Source of the DNA: CAG-217 sp963605415
Lineage (GTDB): Bacteria > Bacillota > Clostridia > Oscillospirales > Acutalibacteraceae
Length of the DNA stretch: 39,872 nt
Direction of reading: 5' to 3'
Assembly: GCA_963605415.1 (NCBI GenBank)
Contig: CAVCUL010000016.1
Coordinates: 1 to 39,872 of the forward strand
A model generated the notes under the pieces. That model had not been told where the DNA came from, ran no database searches, and saw nothing but the letters and a program-made list of their open reading frames with translations. The first letter of the stretch is position 1, and each line of letters starts with the position of its first letter. Position numbers and translations under genes: made by a program. Of this stretch, positions 16,101 through 23,816 are shown piece by piece.

Positions 16101-17217
16101 CCTGGGCATTGAGGTGCATGTGGTCAACAAGCTGCGCGAGGACAACTCCATTATGGACCTGGTAGAAAGCGGCAAGCTGGACTACATCGTCTACACCGGC
16201 AAAAGCGATAAGAAATCCATTGCAGACTATATTCAGCTGCACAACCGGGCCAATCAGCTGGGTATTGCCACCCTGACCAGCCTGGACACTGCCAATGCAC
16301 TGGCGGATATTATCGCCTCTCGTTACAATCAGATGAACACTGAGCTGGTAGACATCAACCATATGCGCAGCGAAAAAGGACTGCTGAAATTCACCAAAAT
16401 GCAGGGCAGCGGCGATGACTACATCTTCTTCAACAACCAATGCGGCATCATCACCTGCCCGGAGAGCCTGTCTATTGAATTCTCCGACCGGCACAAGGGC
16501 ATCGGCGGCGACGGTATCGTGCTGATTGAAAAGAGCGTGATCGCCGACGCGAGAATGCGCATCTTCAATATGGACGGCAGTGAGGGTCGTATGGCCGGCA
16601 ACTCCATTCGCTGCGTGGGCAAGTACCTGTACGATAACGGTATGGTGCCAAAAACAGAAATGACCATTGCCACCGCCTCCGGCGTAAGACGGCTACAGCT
16701 GTTTACCCGCAACGGCAAGGTCTCTTCTGTAACAGTGGACATGGGCAAGGCAGAGCTGGACCCGGCCAAGATCCCGGTAGATCTGTCCGGCGACAAGATC
16801 ATCGGACACCCGGCCACCATCGGTGACAAGGAATACAACATCACCTGCGTGGCTACCGGCAACCCCCACTGCGTGGTATTTGTAGACAATGTGGACAAGC
16901 TGGATCTGCAACAGATCGGCCCCAAATTTGAGAACAGTCCCCTGTTCCCGGAGCGGGTAAACACCGAGTTCGTGCGGGTAGTCAACGAAAGCACCATAAA
17001 AATGCGGGTGTGGGAGCGCGGCAACGGCGAGACCCCGGCCTGCGGCACCGGCGCCTGCGCGGCTGTGGTGGCTGCGGTGGAGAACGGCTACTGCAAAAAG
17101 GGCGTAGACATTACCGTTAAGGTGCGCGGCGGCGACCTGCTGGTCAACTACACCGATGACCGTATCACCCTCACCGGCGACTGCAACACCGTCTATAAGG
17201 GTGAAATTGAATATTAA
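13186..17217 (+). CDS. carB: CarB-DapF fusion: carbamoyl-phosphate synthase large subunit with C-terminal diaminopimelate-epimerase-like domain
   Basis: A single 1343-codon frame. Residues 1-1059 are a full-length CarB: two ATP-grasp halves starting at VLVIGSGPIVIGQ (about 10) and IVLGSGPIRIGQ (about 547), and a C-terminal MGS regulatory domain (about 930-1050). Residues about 1065-1343 are a full-length DapF-type domain: KFTKMQGSGDDY, IGGDGIVLI, NMDGSEGRMAGNSIRC, GNPHCVV, FPERVNTEF, ERGNGETPACGTGACA. The second catalytic Cys (1286) is present. The first is Ala1137 and the usual GND Asn is Asp1077, so classical LL/meso-DAP epimerase activity is doubtful. Other CarB proteins, including the 1061-residue copy at 28873-32058, end where the DapF part begins. 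No clear ribosome site precedes the internal ATG at 16363. Last gene of the operon. Confidence 0.93.
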   Translation: MPLNKNIKKVLVIGSGPIVIGQAAEFDYAGAQACRVLKDAGLEVVLVNSNPATIMTDKALADHIYLEPLTEETVKRIIEKERPDSILGGLGGQTGLTISMQLAKDGYLDKMGVTLLGTTAEAIDKAEDRQLFRDTMMKLGQPVVPSDIATTPEHARQIAAEIGYPVIIRPAFTLGGAGGGVAYNEQQLDVIAKNGLMLSPITQVLVERYIAGWKEIEFEVMRDSAGNVIAVCSMENFDPVGVHTGDSIVIAPAVTLADKEYQMLRSASLDIITELGIEGGCNCQFALNPESMEYSVIEVNPRVSRSSALASKATGYPIAKVTTKIALGYTLDEIKNDVTGKTCACFEPTLDYVVVKVPKWPFDKFVNASRKLGTQMKATGEVMSIAPCFEAAIMKAVRGAEIGLDTLNNKALDGLDIQEKLHDQDDLRLFSVFAALKNGVSIEEIHRITMIDEWFLAKLKNLADYEKEITGQPLSREQYMQGKHYGYTDEALARISGGSIPYHQDCVYKMVDTCGAEFAAETPYFYSTYDAHCEARSLPQSGKQKIIVLGSGPIRIGQGIEFDYSSVHCVWTLKELGYEVILINNNPETVSTDFDTGDRLYFEPLCPEDVMQVIQVEKPIGVVVAFGGQTAIKLTKFLDEKGITILGTSAESIDIAEDRERFDELLETFGIFRPKGTSVMTMPQALVAANDLGYPVLLRPSYVIGGQNMTIAYTDDDVRRYMELILAQGIENPVLVDKYMMGTELEVDCISDGKDVLIPGIMEHIERAGVHSGDSIAVYPPYNLNDVMLHKICDVSEKLALSLGTKGLVNIQYLIYRNELYVIEVNPRASRTIPYISKVTGVPMVELATKIMVGEKLQNLGYGTGLYRTPPYFAVKVPVFSFEKLNDVNSQLGPEMKSTGEVLGVGKNLNEALFKGLVSAGYKVESQKQGRHGVLITVTKQDRFEIVGLAKKLDDLGAELWATPETAAAIRSLGIEVHVVNKLREDNSIMDLVESGKLDYIVYTGKSDKKSIADYIQLHNRANQLGIATLTSLDTANALADIIASRYNQMNTELVDINHMRSEKGLLKFTKMQGSGDDYIFFNNQCGIITCPESLSIEFSDRHKGIGGDGIVLIEKSVIADARMRIFNMDGSEGRMAGNSIRCVGKYLYDNGMVPKTEMTIATASGVRRLQLFTRNGKVSSVTVDMGKAELDPAKIPVDLSGDKIIGHPATIGDKEYNITCVATGNPHCVVFVDNVDKLDLQQIGPKFENSPLFPERVNTEFVRVVNESTIKMRVWERGNGETPACGTGACAAVVAAVENGYCKKGVDITVKVRGGDLLVNYTDDRITLTGDCNTVYKGEIEY

Positions 17218-17236
17218 AACCAAAAGGCATAGAAAA

Positions 17237-17269
17237 AAGCGCGTACAGATTACAAATCTGTACGCGCTT
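17237..17269. terminator. Terminator between carB-dapF and the NSS transporter
   Basis: A perfect 15-bp stem AAGCGCGTACAGATT/AATCTGTACGCGCTT with a three-base loop. It is preceded by A-rich sequence and followed by a partial T tract. Because the flanking genes converge, it probably works in both directions. Confidence 0.85.
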
Positions 17270-17281
17270 CCATTTTGATTT

Positions 17282-18646
17282 TTACAGTTTTACAATACCA
17301 AAGGTATCCAGAACAGAGCTGATAAGAATCGCCAACAGGCAAGGGGGTGCCACCCACTTAACCATCACGGAATAAAACTTCTTAAGCTTAAAGGGCCCGT
17401 TCAGTTCCAACTCATTGGTAATCAGCTGGGGCTTCAGCACAAAGCCCACCATGATACAGGTAAGCATACCTACCACCGGCATCAGCAGGCTGTTGGACAC
17501 AAAGTCCAGGAAATCCAAAATCGAGAAGCCGAAGATTGTAAAAGAGGACCACTTGCCAAAGCCCAGAGAACAGCAAACACCAACGATCACAGAATAAACA
17601 TAGCAAATAATGGTGGACTTTTTGCGGCCCCAATGGTAGCGGTCGTCCAATCCGGAGACAATGGCCTCCATCACGGACACAGAGCTGGTCAACGCTGCAA
17701 ACAGTACCAGAATAAAGAAACCGGCACCGATCAGATTGCCCATCTTCATCTCTGCAAACACTTTCGGCAAAGTGATAAACATCAGACTGGGACCTTTGCC
17801 CAGAGCGCTTTCGTCCCCGCCGGAGTACACAAACACCGCCGGCACGATCATAAATCCAGCCAAAAAAGCAACCAGGGTATCAAATACTTCAATCTGCCGT
17901 ACAGACTGCTCAATGTTATCCTCCTTACGAAGATAGGAGCCGTAGGTAATCATAATACCCATCGCAAGAGACATAGAAAAAAACAGCTGTCCCAACGCTG
18001 CCAACACGGTCATCATACTCAGCTTGCTGAAATCCGGCTCTAAATAATAGGCTACACCGGCACCGGCACCGGGACGGGTAACCACATAGACAGACAGCGC
18101 AATAGTCAAAATCAGTAAGACCGGCATCAGGATACGGCTGAATTTTTCAATTCCCTTTTCCACGCCTAAAAAGACGATCACAGCCGTTGCGGTCATATAG
18201 AGAAAAAACCAAAACAAGGGCGCACCGGTTGCAGAAATGAACGAAGTAAAGAAGTTATCCCCTGCAGCGTCCTGTACAGCGCCGGAAATCATCACAGCAG
18301 TGTACTTGCTTACCCAACCGCCAATCACGCAGTAGTATGGCAGGATCAGCACCGGCACCAAAGTTACCAGGCTGCCCATCCAGCGCCACTTTTTATGCAA
18401 TGTGCCAAAGGCCTCCATGGGGCTTAATCTTGTTTTTCTGCCCAAGGCGATCTCTGTGATCATCAACGTAAAGCCGAAAGTGATGGCCAGCACAATATAC
18501 ACCAGCAGAAAAATACCGCCGCCATACTTGGCCGCCAAATAGGGAAAGCGCCACAGATTACCAAGGCCGACAGCCGAACCGGCGGCGGCCAGCACAAACC
18601 CGATCTTACCGGAGAATGTGCTTCGTTTTTGCTTATTTTCCATCAA
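17282..18646 (-). CDS. Sodium-dependent transporter, NSS (SNF/LeuT) family
   Basis: A 454-residue sodium-coupled symporter with about 11-12 hydrophobic segments. Its N-terminus carries the family hallmark AGSAVGLGNLWRFPYLAAKYGGG, which lines the substrate and sodium sites in LeuT-fold proteins. Prokaryotic members import amino acids. The substrate here is unknown, although the position just after the arginine operon would fit an amino acid. The start is either Met1 or Met2 (18646 or 18643), with AAAGGATAGG upstream. It has its own consensus promoter. Confidence 0.92.
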   Translation of the reverse strand: MMENKQKRSTFSGKIGFVLAAAGSAVGLGNLWRFPYLAAKYGGGIFLLVYIVLAITFGFTLMITEIALGRKTRLSPMEAFGTLHKKWRWMGSLVTLVPVLILPYYCVIGGWVSKYTAVMISGAVQDAAGDNFFTSFISATGAPLFWFFLYMTATAVIVFLGVEKGIEKFSRILMPVLLILTIALSVYVVTRPGAGAGVAYYLEPDFSKLSMMTVLAALGQLFFSMSLAMGIMITYGSYLRKEDNIEQSVRQIEVFDTLVAFLAGFMIVPAVFVYSGGDESALGKGPSLMFITLPKVFAEMKMGNLIGAGFFILVLFAALTSSVSVMEAIVSGLDDRYHWGRKKSTIICYVYSVIVGVCCSLGFGKWSSFTIFGFSILDFLDFVSNSLLMPVVGMLTCIMVGFVLKPQLITNELELNGPFKLKKFYSVMVKWVAPPCLLAILISSVLDTFGIVKL

Positions 18647-18687
18647 ACCATCCTATCCTTTTCGCATATTTACAGCGTAATAAGCTG

Positions 18688-18716
18688 ATTATACCAATTC
18701 TCCATATGTTTGTCAA
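18688..18716 (-). promoter_or_regulatory. Promoter of the NSS transporter gene
   Basis: On minus, TTGACA (18716-18711), 17 bases, TATAAT (18693-18688): perfect consensus, about 40 bases before the ATG. Confidence 0.88.
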
Positions 18717-18729
18717 ATCTGTGCATAAG

Positions 18730-18762
18730 AAAAGCCTGCACCATTCCTGATGCAGGCTTTTT
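18730..18762 (-). terminator. Terminator of the BMP lipoprotein gene
   Basis: The stem AAAGCCTGCA/TGCAGGCTTT with a 10-base loop lies 29 bases after the lipoprotein stop. On minus it is followed by TTTTCTTAT. Confidence 0.8.
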
Positions 18763-18790
18763 CCGTAAATCTGAAATCTAAGAATAGGCA

Positions 18791-20629
18791 TTATTGATTC
18801 TGCAGAGACTGCAAAATCCAATAATGCAGGGTCAGGCAATTTGAGGAATAGGTTTTGCGCACATCCGCACCCGGTGCCGCGGCCAAAGGCTGAATGGTGC
18901 CGTCTCCCAGTTGGGTGTACACAGCGTCTAACTTCTTTTGCAACTCATCCTTTTGATCCCCGTCCGGCAAATTGCAGGTGATCGTCTTGTTTGCGCAACC
19001 GGCATTATAAATAGATGCGCCCTTAAAGTCTTTGATGCAGGCAGCTGCTGCAGTACCGTACTCCTTCACCACCGAATACGCTGCGCCGTCTTCATTGATA
19101 CCGGAGCCGATAACGGACACATCGCTCAAATCAAACGCACGCATAGCTGTGAAGAGAGAATCAGATTTCGCACACCCACCGGCAAAGAGCGCCTTATCAC
19201 CCTTGTCGATCATGGTCTCCACTATGGAAGCGTATCGATCCACCATCTCGAAGGTGGTGTCATAGTAATATTCGCTTTCCAGGGCCAGGCCGGTGGAATT
19301 GCCGTCCTTGTCGCTGTTGCTCCAGTGGTCAAAGTAATATCCGTTCTCCGGCGCATCTGCTGTAATATGAACTGTATCACCGGGCAGATAATAGCCGCTT
19401 CCGGTGCCGTTCTCAACCGTTACACCAAAAGTTGGATCATCAGAAACCACATACACCGGAGTAAGCACCACCGGATTTTCTTCTACCGTTACATTTGTAG
19501 ACTTTTCCGTGGCATTCTCAATATTGTCTGCATTGCCAGTGCTCTCCCAGTGGTCAAAGACCATACCCTGCGCGGCTGCCGGAGCGGTAACATATACCTT
19601 CTCACCCACCGTGTTGTCATAGACCTTTTCCGTTGCGGATTTGTCCGCTTTCAGCACAGCTACACTGCCTACCTTGTCCTCTGTTTTAGTATAAACCGCG
19701 GTGATGGTGCAATCACAGTTTTCCACAATCAGATTTATCTCATTTTTCTTCTTGCTGGACACGTTGACTTTCTTATCCTTAACGCCCTCTGTGTTGCTCT
19801 TAACCTCCCAGTGGTCAAACTTCTCACCCTGTTCATTAAACAAATCACAGGAGACGGTTACATTCTGGCCCTCTTTGTATGTACCGCTACCATTGCCGTT
19901 CTCCACAACCACCTTGCGGCAGGTCTTGCCCGCCTCTTTGATAGGTTTGTAAACCGGGGTCAGTGTGATGGAATAATCATAATCCAACAGTGCTGAATCA
20001 TAATCCGCATAATCCAGTTGCACCGGCACGCCCAAGGTATCCGCAGCAGCGGCGGCACCCTGCACAAAGCCGGCACCGTAATTGGAAGAACGATCATTCT
20101 TTACAGAACCCAGATACCCTAACTTGGTATTGCCCTGGAGCACGGCGGAAAAGCCGGCCAAATAACCGCTTTGCAGTTCATCAAAGCTAACACTCATTAC
20201 ATTGGTCAGCAACCGGGCAGACTTATCCCCTGCAGAATGGGGAACAGCGTCCAGCAAAATAAATTTCAAATCCGGATAAGAGGTGGCCAACTCGTAGCAA
20301 ATCACGGCAAAGGTCTCACCGGGCAGCACAATATACTGTGCGCCCTTTTCAGCAGCCAGTTTTACATACTGCTCCGCCAGGTCCGTGGTCAGCTCCTGCC
20401 CCTCCTCTAACGCCGGCTGATAATAGACAGCCTTGGCATTATTATCATCTGCATAGGCCTGAATCCCCTCCCAGGCAGACTGATTATAAGCTTTGTCGTG
20501 AATATTGCCGCCATCTGTGATCAGCGCCACATCATACTTGAGGTCCGATGTTTTTGTGCAACCGGCAAATGCAAATACGCCGGTAACCACCAGCACTGCA
20601 CACATCAAAACGGTAAGGATTTTCTTCAT
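18791..20629 (-). CDS. BMP-family nucleoside-binding lipoprotein split by inserted InlB-like repeats
   Basis: A 612-residue lipoprotein. The signal peptide ends in a lipobox (FAGC, Cys24). Residues 30-208 are the first part of a BMP/PnrA-type substrate-binding domain (VALITDGGNIHDKAYNQSAWEG, YIVLPGETF, SGYLAGFSAVLQG, GFVQGAAAA). Residues about 215-455 hold three beta-rich repeats, each with FDHW (271, 358, 433), resembling divergent InlB B-type repeats. Residues about 456-540 resume the BMP fold (MIDKGDKALFAGGCA, DVSVIGSGINEDG). BMP proteins bind purine nucleosides for ABC import. Adjacency to PNP, MtnA and MtaD supports that role, but no permease or ATPase gene is here. The frame extends upstream to 20818, but this would run through the promoter; GGAGG before 20629 supports the chosen start. 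A GTG one codon earlier is possible. Confidence 0.87.
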   Translation of the reverse strand: MKKILTVLMCAVLVVTGVFAFAGCTKTSDLKYDVALITDGGNIHDKAYNQSAWEGIQAYADDNNAKAVYYQPALEEGQELTTDLAEQYVKLAAEKGAQYIVLPGETFAVICYELATSYPDLKFILLDAVPHSAGDKSARLLTNVMSVSFDELQSGYLAGFSAVLQGNTKLGYLGSVKNDRSSNYGAGFVQGAAAAADTLGVPVQLDYADYDSALLDYDYSITLTPVYKPIKEAGKTCRKVVVENGNGSGTYKEGQNVTVSCDLFNEQGEKFDHWEVKSNTEGVKDKKVNVSSKKKNEINLIVENCDCTITAVYTKTEDKVGSVAVLKADKSATEKVYDNTVGEKVYVTAPAAAQGMVFDHWESTGNADNIENATEKSTNVTVEENPVVLTPVYVVSDDPTFGVTVENGTGSGYYLPGDTVHITADAPENGYYFDHWSNSDKDGNSTGLALESEYYYDTTFEMVDRYASIVETMIDKGDKALFAGGCAKSDSLFTAMRAFDLSDVSVIGSGINEDGAAYSVVKEYGTAAAACIKDFKGASIYNAGCANKTITCNLPDGDQKDELQKKLDAVYTQLGDGTIQPLAAAPGADVRKTYSSNCLTLHYWILQSLQNQ

Positions 20630-20667
20630 CACTCTATTGTCCTCCAACAATAAAATACTGCCTTTTA

Positions 20668-20696
20668 ATGATACCAAAAACTTTAGACCAATGCAA
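20668..20696 (-). promoter_or_regulatory. Promoter of the BMP lipoprotein gene
   Basis: On minus, TTGCAT (20696-20691), 17 bases, TATCAT (20673-20668), about 39 bases before the ATG. It is divergent from the PNP promoter, with about 10 bases between the two -35 boxes. Confidence 0.7.
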
Positions 20697-20705
20697 TAGA
20701 TTTTG

Positions 20706-20734
20706 TTGATTTGCAAGTGAAAAAACACTATAAT
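20706..20734 (+). promoter_or_regulatory. Promoter of the PNP-mtnA-mtaD unit
   Basis: TTGATT (20706-20711), 17 bases, TATAAT (20729-20734). The ATG at 20766 follows a GAGGTGA ribosome site. Confidence 0.78.
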
Positions 20735-20765
20735 AAAAGCATAAAATTTCCTCGAGGTGAAAATA

Positions 20766-21560
20766 ATGAACACATCTGCAGCAAGCGTACTAAGCAGTAA
20801 AAAACCGGAGATCGGCATTGTGCTGGGCAGCGGCCTGGGCGCCCTGGCAGACAGAATAGAGGGGGCAGAGGCCCTGTCTTACAGCGATATTCCCGGTTTT
20901 CCGGTCTCCACGGCACCGGGGCACAAGGGCCGATTTGTCTTTGGCACCATCGGCGACAAAGAAGTGGTGCTGATGGACGGCCGTGTGCACCTGTACGAGG
21001 GATACACCCCCCAGCAAGTGGTGATGCCCATTCGACTGATGCGCCAGATGGGTGTAGAAACCTTGATTTTGACCAACGCAAGCGGCGGTATTCGACGGGA
21101 TCTGCAAGCCGGGGACCTGATGTTGCTGACCGACCATATTTCCAGCCTGGTCCCCTCTCCACTGCAGGGGGAAAATGATCCGGCACTGGGCGTGCGTTTT
21201 CCGGATATGCGCCATGTGTATGACGAGGACTTACAGCGCCTGTTCCGCCAAACCGCAAAGGCACTGGATATTCCGCTGAAAAGCGGGGTCTATATTCAGC
21301 TACAGGGCCCAGCCTTTGAGACTCCGGCAGAGATTAAAATGTGCGCCGCCCTGGGTGCAGATGCAGTAGGTATGAGCACCGCCATTGAGGCACAGGCGGC
21401 GCGGCACTGCGGACTGCAAGTAGCCGGAATCAGCTGCATTACCAACCTGGCAAGCGGACTGCTGGACTGTCCACTGACCGCTGATGAAATCGGCGAAACC
21501 GCAAACAAGGTCGCCGGGCAATTTCAGTCGTTAATTCTCGAAACCGTGAAACGGATGTGA
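20766..21560 (+). CDS. Purine-nucleoside phosphorylase, PNP class I (trimeric inosine/guanosine type)
   Basis: A 264-residue phosphorylase cleaving purine nucleosides to base and (deoxy)ribose-1-phosphate. GIVLGSGLG and the GHKGRF phosphate loop, GRVHLYEG, NASGGI, QGPAFETPAE and SCITNLASG are family motifs; the final Asn recognises 6-oxopurines, which favours inosine-type over adenosine-type substrates. The usual GMSTVPE is GMSTAIEA here, a change in the sugar-phosphate site worth noting. The start at 20766 is used because the GTG at 20757 lies in the ribosome site. First of four genes with spacings of 4, -4 and 12 bases. In this setting it may act on 5'-methylthioinosine or 5'-deoxyinosine produced by the neighbouring deaminase. 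Confidence 0.88.
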   Translation: MNTSAASVLSSKKPEIGIVLGSGLGALADRIEGAEALSYSDIPGFPVSTAPGHKGRFVFGTIGDKEVVLMDGRVHLYEGYTPQQVVMPIRLMRQMGVETLILTNASGGIRRDLQAGDLMLLTDHISSLVPSPLQGENDPALGVRFPDMRHVYDEDLQRLFRQTAKALDIPLKSGVYIQLQGPAFETPAEIKMCAALGADAVGMSTAIEAQAARHCGLQVAGISCITNLASGLLDCPLTADEIGETANKVAGQFQSLILETVKRM

Positions 21561-21564
21561 CCCT

Positions 21565-22548
21565 ATGAAAAATTTGAAATACAAAAACGGAAAGCTGGAA
21601 ATTCTCGACCAGCGCCTGTTGCCGAATGAAACTAAATGGCTACCGATTGACAGCAAGGAAGCGGCTTTTGACGCCATAAAAACGCTGGCGGTACGGGGCG
21701 CACCGGCAATTGGCATCTTCGCCGCATTCTCTATGGCTCTGTTTGGTAAAGACAACCCGGCGGACTGTAAAGCCTATTTGGACAGCGCCCGCCCAACAGC
21801 TGTGAACCTGAGCTGGGCCACTGATCGGCTGGCAAAAGTGATAGCTGACGGCGGCGACCCGGTGGCAGAGGCCCTGGCGGTGCAGGCGGAGGACATAGAA
21901 ATGTGCCGCAAGATCAGCGCATACGGTCTGTCCCTGCTCCATGACGGCGACGGTCTGCTGACCCACTGCAACGCCGGTGAACTGGCCACCAGCCTCTATG
22001 GCACCGGGCTGGGGCCGATCCTGCTGGGCAAGGAAAAGGGCTACAACTTTAAGGTGTTCTCCGACGAGACCCGTCCCCTGCTGCAAGGGGCACGGCTCAC
22101 CAGCTATGAACTGGAAAAAGCCGGGGTGGATGTGACCCTGATCTGTGACAATATGGCCAGCCAGGTAATGAAAAACGGCTGGATCCAGGCGGTGCTGGTA
22201 GGCTGCGACAGGGTGGCAATGAACGGCGACGCCGCCAACAAGATCGGCACCTCCGGGGTGGCGATCCTGGCAAAGCACTACGGTATTCCCTTTTATGTGC
22301 TTGGCCCCACCTCCACGGTGGACCCGAACTGCGCCACCGGCGCGGATATTCAGATTGAAGAGCGTCCCGGGGACGAGATCAAGGAACTGTATTTTGAACG
22401 CCCCACGGCACTACCCCAAACCAAGTGTTATAACCCGGCCTTTGATGTAACGGACCATGACCTGATCACCGCCATTATTACGGACAAAGGGATCTTGCGC
22501 CCGCCTTACACTGAGAGCCTGAGCACCCTGTTTTCGGAGGAAGTATGA
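21565..22548 (+). CDS. mtnA: S-methyl-5-thioribose-1-phosphate isomerase (or 5-deoxyribose-1-phosphate isomerase)
   Basis: A 327-residue member of the eIF2B-like aldose-1-phosphate isomerase family. RGAPAIG near 34, THCNAGELATS (catalytic Cys) and CDNMAS (catalytic Asp) are all present. It converts 5-methylthioribose-1-phosphate, or 5-deoxyribose-1-phosphate in relatives, to the ribulose form. None of the later methionine-salvage genes (mtnB, mtnC, mtnD) is in the window, so the pathway may instead end in an aldolase cleavage encoded elsewhere. It lies four bases after PNP and overlaps the deaminase gene by four bases. Confidence 0.9.
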   Translation: MKNLKYKNGKLEILDQRLLPNETKWLPIDSKEAAFDAIKTLAVRGAPAIGIFAAFSMALFGKDNPADCKAYLDSARPTAVNLSWATDRLAKVIADGGDPVAEALAVQAEDIEMCRKISAYGLSLLHDGDGLLTHCNAGELATSLYGTGLGPILLGKEKGYNFKVFSDETRPLLQGARLTSYELEKAGVDVTLICDNMASQVMKNGWIQAVLVGCDRVAMNGDAANKIGTSGVAILAKHYGIPFYVLGPTSTVDPNCATGADIQIEERPGDEIKELYFERPTALPQTKCYNPAFDVTDHDLITAIITDKGILRPPYTESLSTLFSEEV

Positions 22549-23804
22549 TACGATTTTATAACGGACCTGTGCTGACGCTGCAACAGGGCAAAATGGATGT
22601 TACACATCAGGAGGTATGGGTGGACGGTGACCGCATTGTGTGCCTTGGGCCGAACCCGGGGGCCAAAGCGGACTGGGAGATCGACCTGCACGGCGATCTG
22701 CTGATGCCGGCCTTTAAAAACGCTCACACCCACTCGGCCATGACCTTTGGCCGCTCCTTTAGCGACGATCTGCCCCTGCAAAGCTGGCTGTATGACAAGA
22801 TCTTCCCCCTGGAGGCCAAGCTGACCGCAGAGGATATTTATCATCTGTCCCGGCTGGCGTTCCTGGAATATTTGGAGAGCGGCATTTCCGCCTGCTTTGA
22901 TATGTACTACTTCCCGGAGGCCATGGCAAAGGCAGCGGTGGACGCCGGGTTTCGCACGGTGATGTGCGGCGCGGTAAATAACTTTAAGGAAAGCCCGGCT
23001 CTGCTGGAAGAATACTACAGTACCTACAACAATTATCACCCGCTGGTGTCCTACCAACTGGGGTTCCACGCCGAGTATACCACCGACCGCGCCATTATGG
23101 AGGCCATTGCGGCGCTGGCAGAGAAGTACAAGGCGCCGGTATATATGCACGCCAGCGAGACGGAGAGCGAGGTGCAGGACTGCATTGGGCGCTACGGACT
23201 GACCCCTACGGCGCTGTTTGAGCAGCTGGGGCTGTGGAACTACGGCGGCGGCGCATTCCACAGCGTCTGGGTTACCAATGAGGATCTGGAGATCTACAAA
23301 AAACGCGGCGTTTATGCGGTGCTGAATGCCGGTTCCAACGCCAAGTTGGCCAGTGGCATTGCCCCGGTGGAAAAAATGCTGCAAATGGATATTCCCCTGG
23401 CGGTGGGCACCGACGGTCCCTCCAGCAACAACGCGCTGGATATGTTCCGGGAAATGTACCTGATCTGCGTGCTGCAAAAGCTGCGGGAGAAAAACGCCGC
23501 AGCGGCAGACGCCAACGCCATATTAAAGGCGGCCACCGTTGGCTCCGCCCGGTGTATGGGACTGCCGGAGGCGGACTGCATTGCCCCCGGCAAGCTGGCA
23601 GACCTGACGGTGATCGATCTGCACCGGCCCAATATGCAGCCTATCAACAACATCACCAAGAATTTGGTGTACAGCGGCGCCAAGACCAATGTGCGCCTGA
23701 CTATGGTGGGCGGCCAAATTCTCTACGAAAACGGCCGGTTCTTAAACACAGACACAGACGAGATTTACAAAAATGCGCAAGCGGTCATTGACCGTATTCG
23801 ATAA
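22545..23804 (+). CDS. mtaD: 5'-methylthioadenosine / S-adenosylhomocysteine deaminase family amidohydrolase
   Basis: A 419-residue metal-dependent amidohydrolase of the MtaD/SAH deaminase family. Metal and catalytic motifs are in order: NAHTHSAM (HxH), HASETESE, FHSVW and GTDGPSSNN (Asp). The family deaminates 5'-methylthioadenosine, S-adenosylhomocysteine, 5'-deoxyadenosine or adenosine to the inosine forms, so the exact substrate is not settled by sequence. Next to a 6-oxopurine-type PNP and MtnA it completes a logical order: deaminate, phosphorolyse, isomerise. Its start overlaps the mtnA stop (ATGATA). Confidence 0.88.
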   Translation: MIRFYNGPVLTLQQGKMDVTHQEVWVDGDRIVCLGPNPGAKADWEIDLHGDLLMPAFKNAHTHSAMTFGRSFSDDLPLQSWLYDKIFPLEAKLTAEDIYHLSRLAFLEYLESGISACFDMYYFPEAMAKAAVDAGFRTVMCGAVNNFKESPALLEEYYSTYNNYHPLVSYQLGFHAEYTTDRAIMEAIAALAEKYKAPVYMHASETESEVQDCIGRYGLTPTALFEQLGLWNYGGGAFHSVWVTNEDLEIYKKRGVYAVLNAGSNAKLASGIAPVEKMLQMDIPLAVGTDGPSSNNALDMFREMYLICVLQKLREKNAAAADANAILKAATVGSARCMGLPEADCIAPGKLADLTVIDLHRPNMQPINNITKNLVYSGAKTNVRLTMVGGQILYENGRFLNTDTDEIYKNAQAVIDRIR

Positions 23805-23816
23805 GGAGGCAGGAAT

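Noticed and set aside
13576..16494. A 972-codon open frame on the minus strand opposite carB
   Set aside because: It is fully inside the conserved CarB coding sequence. Its translation has no family motif and is His/Gln/Val-rich, as expected for the antisense of GC-rich coding DNA.
16363..17217. A separate dapF gene starting at the internal ATG
   Set aside because: No stop codon separates it from carB and no clear ribosome site precedes the ATG. Fusion is the simpler reading, although low-level internal initiation cannot be excluded.
20630..20818. A 63-residue N-terminal extension of the BMP lipoprotein
   Set aside because: It would cross both divergent promoters. The lipoprotein signal peptide begins at 20629 with a ribosome site.
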